Shown here one piece after another: positions 1 through 5,281 of a stretch of DNA of 5,862 nt (position 1 is the first letter of the stretch; each line of letters begins with the position of its first letter). The notes beneath the pieces are model-generated. The model was not told the DNA's origin. It did no database searches and worked only from the letters and a program-made list of their open reading frames with translations. A program made the position numbers and the translations under genes. Origin of the DNA: Acidobacteriota bacterium (GTDB lineage Bacteria; Acidobacteriota; Aminicenantia; UBA2199); NCBI GenBank assembly GCA_028749105.1, contig JAQUQF010000119.1:1-5862 (forward strand), given 5' to 3'.

Positions 1-1278
1 CTGGATCATGTCCAGGCCGTTGACCTTCAGGATCATCTCCAGGGCCTGGTCCCAGGGGACCTGCACCAGCTCGCAGGTGAAGCGGCCGGTGACGTCGGGG
101 TCGATCACCATGTTCAGCCCGGAGATCTTGGCGATGAACTTAAGGATATTGCTGATATCGGCGTTCTTGAAGGAAAAATCGTATGGGTCGCCGGAATACT
201 GGGGGCGGCCGCCGTCAACGGTCTTTTTCTCGAACTCGGGGAGCGATTGTCCCTCGGAGGCGGCGGCAGGCTCGGCCTGCTGGGCCACCTCTTCACCGGA
301 TTTGGACTTTTCGGGGCCGAAAAACTCGCGGGGTTGGGCGGCGGGCTCGGCAACCTGGGCCAGCAGGACTTTGGCTTCGGGCTTGCCGGTGTCATGCGGC
401 TCGAGGTTCAGCACGGGTTGGACCGGGCTTTCCTGGGCAGGCGGGGCCTGCAGTTCAGCCGCCTGCGCCACGGCCGGGGCCGCTTGCGTCTGCTGCGGAT
501 CATCGAAGAAATCGACCTGCAGCAGGCTGCCCAGGGACTGCACGGCAAAGTGCTTGAGGTATTCCAGATCGAAGACGACGCGGTAGACGTCGTCCGAGTT
601 GTTGCCGCCGCGGATGCCCTTGACGTTCTTGAGGTTGACGGCCTTGTTGATCTTAGCCGACCGGGCATTCTTCAGGTCGATGGCCAGCCGCACCGGCTTC
701 TGCTCAATGGGGATGACGCGGTACTCGGTCTCCCGGGAGAGCGCCAGTTCGAAGCGAATGCGCCCCGGCTCCTGGGAGGCCACGCGCACATCGCGGATGC
801 TCACCCGGCTTCCAGTTGCGATTTGGCTGCCTGGGGCGGGGGCCTTCTCGACCTTGGCTGCCGGAGGCGCAACGCTGGCGACTTCAGGCCCCTTCCGTGC
901 CGGGAACTCAATGTAGAGCCCGGTCTGGTTGGTGAACACGCGGTAGTTGGCCTCGCTCTTGAGCATGATCTCGACATCTGAATACTCGGCGGCGTTGCTG
1001 ATCTTCAGCCCCGCGATTACGGGGGACTCGAAGGTCAGCGCCTCTTTATCGACCTTAAAGTCGACATCCTTGATGCGCATGACCAGCCGGGTGAGGTTGT
1101 CCTTCTCCGGGTAGAAGATGTCGGGAATGGGCAGGATCTTGTCGGTCTGCATGTGCAGCTGCACGAAATCCTCACCGGGGAAGAATTCGATCTTGCTGAT
1201 GGTCACCTTGGCATCGAGTCCAAGGCCGACGAATAAAATGAACAGTATCAACAAAATTCTACTTGTCGCTTGTTTCAT
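1..1278 (-). CDS. pilQ: Type IV pilus secretin PilQ, N-terminal part (3' end outside window)
   Basis: PilQ forms the outer-membrane secretin channel through which the type IV pilus passes. The frame runs from the ATG at 1278 to base 1 without a stop (426 codons), so the gene continues outside the window and the secretin pore domain is not visible. A signal peptide covers about residues 1-23 (ILLILFILFVGLG, likely cleaved after LDA). Two AMIN-like peptidoglycan-binding regions follow. Residues about 25-127 begin VTISKIEFFPGEDFVQLHM, and residues about 158-257 begin RVSIRDVRV and include VYRVVFDL. A long Ala/Pro/Gln/Glu-rich linker occupies about 259-350. From about 364, DPYDFSFKNADISNILKFIA and GLNMVIDPDVTGRFTCEL mark the STN domain, which the window cuts after VPWDQALEMILKVNGLDMIQ. 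The start is supported by AGGAGGAG at 1296-1289. Position after pilP agrees with the normal pilMNOPQ order. Confidence 0.95.
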   Translation of the reverse strand, partial: MKQATSRILLILFILFVGLGLDAKVTISKIEFFPGEDFVQLHMQTDKILPIPDIFYPEKDNLTRLVMRIKDVDFKVDKEALTFESPVIAGLKISNAAEYSDVEIMLKSEANYRVFTNQTGLYIEFPARKGPEVASVAPPAAKVEKAPAPGSQIATGSRVSIRDVRVASQEPGRIRFELALSRETEYRVIPIEQKPVRLAIDLKNARSAKINKAVNLKNVKGIRGGNNSDDVYRVVFDLEYLKHFAVQSLGSLLQVDFFDDPQQTQAAPAVAQAAELQAPPAQESPVQPVLNLEPHDTGKPEAKVLLAQVAEPAAQPREFFGPEKSKSGEEVAQQAEPAAASEGQSLPEFEKKTVDGGRPQYSGDPYDFSFKNADISNILKFIAKISGLNMVIDPDVTGRFTCELVQVPWDQALEMILKVNGLDMIQ

Positions 1279-1750
1279 TTTCGTTCATCTCCTCCTCTTC
1301 AGGATTTAACGTCTTTATTAGTATGCGGTCCCTTTGTCCAGCCAGGGCCACGGTCAGGCTTTTTTTGAAACTCACCGAATTCCTGTCCATGGCCACGACT
1401 TCGCCGTCATAGACCTTGTCGCCGATGCCCACCACATAAGGCCGAGTGTCGGGGCCCTTGAGCAGTGCCTTGAATACGCCCTGAGCGAAGACAATGCCCT
1501 CGAGCTCCAGTTCGTCGATCATCAAACCGGCGATCCCCTCAATGGCCTCGCGGTTCTCCTTGACGCTCTTCCCCTGCAGCAGGTTCCAGAAAGGGTCGCG
1601 GCGTCCTTCCGGGTTGTAGACGAATTCCCCCGGCTGGATGCTGATCATCTCCGCATTGTCGTCGCTCGCCTCCTCCGGCAGGTCCTTGGGGACCTCCTGT
1701 CCCGATAAGAACAAGGGGACAAACAATAGAAAAACAAGCAGGATTTTCAT
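1259..1750 (-). CDS. pilP: Type IV pilus assembly protein PilP
   Basis: PilP bridges the PilN/PilO inner-membrane pair and the N-terminal domains of the PilQ secretin in the periplasm. The 163-residue protein starts with a signal-like segment (MKILLVFLLFVPLFLSG, residues 1-17), then an acidic flexible region. The family hallmark YNPEGRRDPFWNLL (45-58) follows, and then a beta-sandwich domain from about 77 to 147 with LELEGIVFAQGVFKALLKG and YVVGIGDKVYDGEVVAM. The C-terminus is an acidic tail (NPEEEEMNENETSDK). PilP is usually a lipoprotein, but here Gln18 stands where a lipobox Cys would be expected, so the protein may be released by signal peptidase I or stay anchored. AGGAGGT (1762-1756) lies 5 nt before the ATG and is a strong ribosome binding site. 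The gene overlaps pilQ by 20 nt. Confidence 0.94.
   Translation of the reverse strand: MKILLVFLLFVPLFLSGQEVPKDLPEEASDDNAEMISIQPGEFVYNPEGRRDPFWNLLQGKSVKENREAIEGIAGLMIDELELEGIVFAQGVFKALLKGPDTRPYVVGIGDKVYDGEVVAMDRNSVSFKKSLTVALAGQRDRILIKTLNPEEEEMNENETSDK
1279..1300 (-). promoter_or_regulatory. pilQ ribosome binding site inside pilP
   Basis: On the minus strand AGGAGGAG (1296-1289) lies 10 nt before the pilQ ATG at 1278. The same bases encode glutamates of the pilP acidic tail (EEEE). A nearer ATG at 1288 is in the pilP frame (Met155) and too close to the site to be a start. This sets the pilQ start and makes the two genes overlap by 20 nt, favouring coupled translation. Confidence 0.7.
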
Positions 1751-2379
1751 TAAATACCTCCTAATCCCTCATCGGGAGCGGCGGCCCTCTGCCGGGGGGC
1801 GGCACGCTTGACTGGGGCCTTGGGCGTGCTCTCGCGGTAAATATAGGTAGACGCGATGAAGCTGGCCGAGATGGTGTAGTCGTAGCTCAGGCTTTTCAGC
1901 GGTGAGATTTTCAGGTTGTTGATGGTGAAGATCTTTTTCATCCGCGACACCTGGTCGAAGAAAATGCCCAGGTTGTGATAGTTCCCCTCCAGGCTGATGG
2001 ATATCGGCCATTCATAGTAATAGTCGCGGGCGGTCTCCTGGTTGAATGTGAAGGTGGAGGTTTTCAGCCGGGCGTTCGAGGCGATGGCCTGGATCTTGCG
2101 CAGGTGCTGGGCGAACTCCTTCTTTTCGGGGAGGATGCCCTTGAGTTCTTCAAGAATCTTCTCGTTGGCCGCCGCCTCTTCCTTCAGCTTTTCCAGCTTG
2201 CTTTCGTTCCTTTCCGCGATGCGGATCTCCTCCTGGAGCTTCTCACTCTGGGCGACGATGCCATTGATCTCGTCCTGGGTCGGAGAATAGACGAGAAAAT
2301 AGAAGATGCCGAACGCGACAGCGCCAATAATCAGGAAGACCAGCAGTTGCCCGTACCAAGGTAAATTTTGCAGTTCCAT
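1750..2379 (-). CDS. pilO: Type IV pilus inner-membrane alignment protein PilO
   Basis: PilO forms heterodimers with PilN in the inner membrane and periplasm and contacts PilP, setting the alignment between the pilus motor and the PilQ secretin. I place the start at the ATG at 2379, giving 209 residues. AAGGCGGG (2393-2386) precedes it with a 6-nt spacer, and it lies 2 nt after the pilN stop. A longer frame from 2424 would overlap pilN and add non-family residues. A membrane helix covers residues 11-31 and a charged coiled coil about 36-82. ILPEKKEFAQHLRKIQAIA (82-100) opens the periplasmic domain, and WPISISLEGNYHNLGIFFDQ (124-143) with IFTINNLKISP (150-160) is the PilO ferredoxin-like core. 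After about residue 183 comes a basic Pro/Ala/Arg-rich tail of 25 residues. The TAA stop shares its last A with the pilP ATG. Confidence 0.95.
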   Translation of the reverse strand: MELQNLPWYGQLLVFLIIGAVAFGIFYFLVYSPTQDEINGIVAQSEKLQEEIRIAERNESKLEKLKEEAAANEKILEELKGILPEKKEFAQHLRKIQAIASNARLKTSTFTFNQETARDYYYEWPISISLEGNYHNLGIFFDQVSRMKKIFTINNLKISPLKSLSYDYTISASFIASTYIYRESTPKAPVKRAAPRQRAAAPDEGLGGI

Positions 2380-2381
2380 GG

Positions 2382-2987
2382 TTAACCCGCCTTGTTCGGT
2401 TCGCCCTGGCGAACGAACGCGCACGTGATGGCGAACTCAAAGATATCGATGCCGCCCTCCTTCTTGCGGGAGGTCGACTTCAACTGGACATTGGTGAACA
2501 GGTTGGAGTTTTGTAGGTTGTTGACCAGGTCGGCGATCAGGTTGTTGGACAGCGCCTTGCCGTTGATGCTCACGGCGCCGCCGCTGAAGCCCAGGCTGGT
2601 CAGCCAAACCCATTCGGGCAGGCTGCGCGACATCTTGTCCATCATCAGGACGGCGTCCTTCTGCTGCAGCTTCAGTTCGCCTATGATCTTGATCTTGCCG
2701 TCGAGCTCCCTCTTGGTGGCCTCCATCGTGGCCAGCTCCTGAAGGACCTTTTCCAGCTCGGCCTTGCGCAGGGTCCGTTCCTCGAAGAGCTTTTTTTCCG
2801 AGGCCAGCTTGTTCGACTGCAGGAAATACATCAACCCGATGGCGAGCACGGTGATCGCGACGGCGCCGGCAATGGCCGGAACGCTCAGTTTGCTGGGCTT
2901 GGCCTCTTCGGCATAGCTGACTGCAGCCGCTCCTCCGCCGCCGGCAACCTCCTTTTTTTCCGGTTTTAATAGGTTGATATTGATCAT
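2382..2987 (-). CDS. pilN: Type IV pilus inner-membrane alignment protein PilN
   Basis: PilN is a bitopic inner-membrane protein whose short cytoplasmic tail docks on PilM and whose periplasmic part pairs with PilO. The 201-residue protein begins MININLLKPEKKE, the conserved xINLLP-type PilM-binding motif, here with a Lys before the Pro. A Gly/Ala-rich linker follows (residues 15-23). One membrane helix spans about 35-56 (VPAIAGAVAITVLAIGLMYF). A charged coiled-coil segment covers about 60-112. The rest is a ferredoxin-like periplasmic domain that includes PEWVWLTSL (124-132), INGKALSNN (141-149) and NLQNSNLFTNVQL (157-169), the usual Fims/PilN pattern. The ATG at 2987 overlaps the pilM TGA (ATGA), with only GGGGG (2999-2995) as a ribosome binding site, so translation is probably coupled to pilM. 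Function follows from family knowledge and operon order. Confidence 0.95.
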   Translation of the reverse strand: MININLLKPEKKEVAGGGGAAAVSYAEEAKPSKLSVPAIAGAVAITVLAIGLMYFLQSNKLASEKKLFEERTLRKAELEKVLQELATMEATKRELDGKIKIIGELKLQQKDAVLMMDKMSRSLPEWVWLTSLGFSGGAVSINGKALSNNLIADLVNNLQNSNLFTNVQLKSTSRKKEGGIDIFEFAITCAFVRQGEPNKAG

Positions 2988-4066
2988 TTCGCATCCCCCA
3001 CGGCCCTGAGGGCCAGGCCGACGGCGACCGTGTACACCGGGGCCATGTCTTTGATGAAATTCAGGTCAAATTTTTTATAATTGATGTCGATATTGTTGAA
3101 CGGGTTGACCACTTCCACCGGGATGTCGAATTCCTGGGAGAAGAAATCGGTGATCGCCTCCAGGTTGGCGCTGCCGCCGCTGAGCAGGATGTTGTCGATC
3201 CGACCTTCGGTGGTGTTGGAACGGTAGAACTCGAAGGTCTTTTTGACCTCGTTGCGCAGGTCGTTCAGCACGATATTGATGATCGGCTTGACGGCGGCTG
3301 TGGAAATGCCCTCGACCGCCCGGCCCTTCTTGACGGCCTCGGCCTTTTCATATTTGAGATTCAGCTCCTTCTGCAGTAGGTCGGTGAACTGGTTGCCGCC
3401 GAAGGCGATATCGCGGACAAAGACGGGTTGGCCGGCCTTGGAAATGATCACGTTGGAAATGGAGGCGCCGATGTTGATGATGGCCAGGACCTTGTCCCGG
3501 TACAGATCGTAGTTGAGCAGGACGCAGTTCAAGGCGGCGAAGGAATCAAGGTCGACGATGTCGGCGGACTTGCTGGCGCTGGTGATCACGTTCAGGTAGT
3601 CATTGAGCTTCTCCTTGCGCACGGCCGAGAGGATGACGCCCACGCGGTCGGGAGGGGAATCGGGGGATTCGATGATCTGATAGTCGATGTTGACTTCGTC
3701 GGGGGTGAAGGGAATGTGGGGCCGCGCCTCCCAGAGGATATGTTCGTGCATCTCGTCGGGATTCAGGCGCTGGACCTCGATCCTCTTGACAATGACCGAG
3801 CTTCCCGAAACGGCGAACGCGATGTGGTTGCTCTTGGCCTTGCAGTCGTAAAACACATGCTGGATGGCCTCGGCGACCGCCGTCGAATCCATGATGCTGC
3901 CCTCCACGATGGACTGGTAGGGGACAGGCTCATAGCCGATGGAGACAAGTTCGTAGCGTGTTTCCCCCCCCTTCCTCTTCGCCTTCAGCTCCACCAGTTT
4001 CAAGGCAAATGAACCTATGTCAAGTCCAATGATGGGTCTTGATTTTTTAAAACTGATTAAAGCCAT
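2984..4066 (-). CDS. pilM: Type IV pilus assembly actin-like ATPase PilM
   Basis: PilM is the cytoplasmic FtsA/actin-like member of the type IV pilus alignment complex. It binds ATP and the N-terminal tail of PilN. The 360-residue length fits. The phosphate-1 motif is GLDIGSFALKLVELK (residues 14-28). The central region has DLDSFAALN (172-180). Phosphate-2 is INIGASISN (197-205), followed by FGGNQFTDLLQKELNLKYEKAEAVK (222-246), typical of PilM. The nucleotide-binding LSGGSANLE (295-303) leads into FDIPVEVVNPF (313-323). The ATG at 4066 was chosen because GGAGAG (4076-4071) lies 4 nt before it and the next residues match the usual PilM start. An in-frame GTG at 4078 would add four residues but overlaps that ribosome binding site. 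The stop overlaps the pilN start by 4 nt. Odd points are Asn198 where PilM usually has Asp, and a run of eight G on the coding strand at codons 32-35. Confidence 0.96.
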   Translation of the reverse strand: MALISFKKSRPIIGLDIGSFALKLVELKAKRKGGETRYELVSIGYEPVPYQSIVEGSIMDSTAVAEAIQHVFYDCKAKSNHIAFAVSGSSVIVKRIEVQRLNPDEMHEHILWEARPHIPFTPDEVNIDYQIIESPDSPPDRVGVILSAVRKEKLNDYLNVITSASKSADIVDLDSFAALNCVLLNYDLYRDKVLAIINIGASISNVIISKAGQPVFVRDIAFGGNQFTDLLQKELNLKYEKAEAVKKGRAVEGISTAAVKPIINIVLNDLRNEVKKTFEFYRSNTTEGRIDNILLSGGSANLEAITDFFSQEFDIPVEVVNPFNNIDINYKKFDLNFIKDMAPVYTVAVGLALRAVGDAK

Positions 4067-4085
4067 GGCACTCTCCACTGTATGT

Positions 4086-4123
4086 AATTTTCATACTGAA
4101 AATTTTTTAACATAATGAAAATT
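4086..4123. promoter_or_regulatory. Candidate operator: palindrome plus direct repeat over the pilM promoter
   Basis: On the minus strand AATTTTCAGTATGAAAATT (4104-4086) is a palindrome with perfect 8-bp arms and a 3-nt centre. Thirteen bases of it, AATTTTCAGTATG (4104-4092), recur with one mismatch as AATTTTCATTATG (4123-4111), 19 bp upstream. As a result TAATTTTCAT also appears as a 10-bp inverted pair (4085-4094 and 4115-4124). The copies cover the -35/-10 spacer and the predicted start site, where a dimeric repressor would block RNA polymerase. The repeats are seen directly. The operator role is inference, and the AT-rich composition lowers its significance. Confidence 0.45.
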
Positions 4124-4132
4124 AAAAGTCAA
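4104..4132 (-). promoter_or_regulatory. Candidate sigma70-type promoter for pilMNOPQ
   Basis: Read on the minus strand, TTGACT (4132-4127) matches five of six bases of the -35 consensus. It is followed after 17 nt by TAAAAA (4109-4104), or after 16 nt by TTAAAA, a weak -10. Transcription would begin near 4097, leaving a leader of about 30 nt before the pilM ATG. The position directly ahead of the first gene of the operon and the strong -35 support the call. The poor -10 suggests that an activator or alternative spacing may matter. The start site is inferred, not observed. Confidence 0.55.
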
Positions 4133-4237
4133 GACAAATTTGTTTTTTTTATAGGTTTATCGGGGATATGGAAATGCAGACAACCCCGACAGCCAAAACA
4201 GGCCTTGATTATGGAAAATCATCGTTGTAGATTTCCT

Positions 4238-4251
4238 ATAACTATAGTTAT
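4238..4251. repeat. 14-bp perfect palindrome
   Basis: ATAACTATAGTTAT is its own reverse complement over all 14 bases. It lies about 75 nt after the fabD stop in the direction of transcription and more than 100 nt upstream of the proposed pilM promoter. It could be a protein-binding site, but AT-rich DNA yields such palindromes by chance and no partner site was seen. No function is assigned. Confidence 0.4.
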
Positions 4252-4327
4252 TTTTGTTGTGAACCTGAAGGGGAATTTCAAAGGAATTTCCTTGATTTTA
4301 GTGCTGCCAAGGCGGCTGTCGCGGATA

Positions 4328-5278
4328 TCAGGCGTTTTTTTCGAGATCGGCCAGGTTTTCGATGTTGACGATCTGAAGTTGCCGATTTTTGTCGCGGGCA
4401 GCGCGCTTCAGGAGTCCGGCCAGCACCCTGCCGCTCCCGATTTCGGCGAAATAGGCGGCCGTCGGGTCGGCCAGCAGCGCTTCCATTGTTTCATGCCAAC
4501 GAACAAGCCTGGAGACCTGCTTTTTCAAGCCCTCGCGCGCCTCGGCGGCGCCGGTGACCCGTTGCGCCTGCCAATTGTTGATTACCGGGAAGCGAGGGGC
4601 GGCGAACTCGACCCGGTCAAGTTCCAGGGAGAGCTTTTCTTCGGCCGGGAGCATCAACTCCGAATGGAATGGTGCGGAGACCGGCAGGAAAACCGACTTG
4701 ACCCCCAGCCGCCGAACCGCCGCTTCCACCGCTCCCTTTTCTCCCGAAATAACCACCTGGCCGGCGCTGTTCCAGTTGGCCAGGTTGACCACTCTCCGCA
4801 CCCCATCGGGATCAACGGGCAAGTCCGCAAGCTCGCGGTTCACGGCATCCAGGACGGCCCGGATGTCGTCAATGCCGGCTCCAATCAGGGCCGCCATGGC
4901 CCCCTTCCCGACCGGAACGGCCTCCTGCATGTACTTGCCGCGCTTATGCACGAGAAGCAGGGCGTCCTCAAAGCGGAACACCCCCGCGCACAGCAGGGCC
5001 GAATATTCCCCGAGGCTATGCCCGGCGGCCAGCAACGGCTCCTTCCCCAGCAGCGTAAAAAGGATATAGGACACTGTGAGCAGGGCCGGCTGGGTATTGA
5101 ACGTCAGTTTCAGTTCCTCCTCCGGTCCGTTGAAACAAAGGCGCGAAAGGGGGTAGCCCAAAACCTCGTCGGCGCGGCGGAATGTTTTTTGGGCAAATTC
5201 GCTCTTTTCGAAAAGGTCCAGTCCCATGCCCACGGCTTGCGAGCCTTGGCCGGGAAACAAGAAAACTCTGTCATTCAT
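4328..5278 (-). CDS. fabD: Malonyl-CoA:acyl carrier protein transacylase (FabD)
   Basis: FabD transfers malonyl from malonyl-CoA to holo-ACP in the cytoplasm, supplying the extender unit for type II fatty acid synthesis. The 316-residue length is normal for the family. The N-terminus has the FLFPGQGSQAVGMG motif (residues 6-19). The nucleophile elbow GHSLGEYSA puts the catalytic Ser at residue 88. Arg113 in HKRGKYMQEAVP matches the malonyl-carboxylate-binding Arg. NWNSAGQVVISG (168-179) is the usual NxxGQxVIsG stretch, APFHS places the catalytic His at 205, and Gln254 corresponds to the oxyanion-side Gln. All catalytic residues are therefore present and the gene looks functional. The ATG at 5278 is preceded by AAAGGAG (5294-5288) with a 9-nt spacer, and starts 3 nt after the upstream stop, suggesting coupling. 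No convincing intrinsic terminator follows the stop. Residue matches are from knowledge of E. coli FabD, not from an alignment run here. Confidence 0.97.
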   Translation of the reverse strand: MNDRVFLFPGQGSQAVGMGLDLFEKSEFAQKTFRRADEVLGYPLSRLCFNGPEEELKLTFNTQPALLTVSYILFTLLGKEPLLAAGHSLGEYSALLCAGVFRFEDALLLVHKRGKYMQEAVPVGKGAMAALIGAGIDDIRAVLDAVNRELADLPVDPDGVRRVVNLANWNSAGQVVISGEKGAVEAAVRRLGVKSVFLPVSAPFHSELMLPAEEKLSLELDRVEFAAPRFPVINNWQAQRVTGAAEAREGLKKQVSRLVRWHETMEALLADPTAAYFAEIGSGRVLAGLLKRAARDKNRQLQIVNIENLADLEKNA

Positions 5279-5281
5279 CGA

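Larger units (their letters stand above)
4067..4327. other. Intergenic region between fabD and pilM
   Basis: This 261-nt gap holds no convincing gene on either strand and is visibly richer in A/T than the flanking coding DNA. The pilM-proximal half contains the promoter and repeats listed separately. The fabD-proximal half contains a 14-bp perfect palindrome (4238-4251), a GGAATTTC direct repeat (4272-4279 and 4283-4290) and a 6-bp inverted repeat TCGGGG/CCCCGA (4160-4165 and 4184-4189) with an 18-nt loop. None of these is followed by a U-run on the minus strand, so I cannot point to a fabD terminator. A long plus-strand frame crosses the region, but it is the antisense shadow of fabD. Confidence 0.8.

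Noticed and set aside
247..981. 244-codon plus-strand open frame
   Set aside because: It lies wholly opposite pilQ, which has a signal peptide, AMIN-like regions and an STN domain on the minus strand. The plus-strand translation shows no family motif and is a shadow of GC-rich coding DNA.
2380..2424. Longer PilO start at 2424
   Set aside because: It would overlap pilN by 43 nt and add residues unlike the family, whereas the ATG at 2379 has a well-placed ribosome binding site and gives a standard PilO N-terminus.
2437..2994. 185-codon minus-strand frame overlapping pilN
   Set aside because: It is the alternate frame of pilN, with an arginine- and glutamine-rich translation lacking any hydrophobic core. 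pilN in the other frame has the INLL motif, membrane helix and family signatures.
3428..4012. 194-codon plus-strand open frame rich in Asp, Val and Gly
   Set aside because: It is the antisense shadow of pilM, and the minus-strand product has the actin-like motifs.
4160..4189. TCGGGG/CCCCGA hairpin as an intrinsic terminator
   Set aside because: The stem is only 6 bp with an 18-nt loop. On the minus strand it is followed by A-rich rather than U-rich sequence.
4219..4270. Possible second promoter with -10 TATAGT near the 14-bp palindrome
   Set aside because: The only -35 at usable spacing is TTCAGG, which matches the consensus poorly, so I could not support it as a promoter.
4303..4316. GC-rich inverted repeat GCTGCC/GGCGGC just after the fabD stop as a terminator
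   Set aside because: The loop would be only 2 nt, the minus-strand RNA has a C-A mismatch, and no U-run follows.
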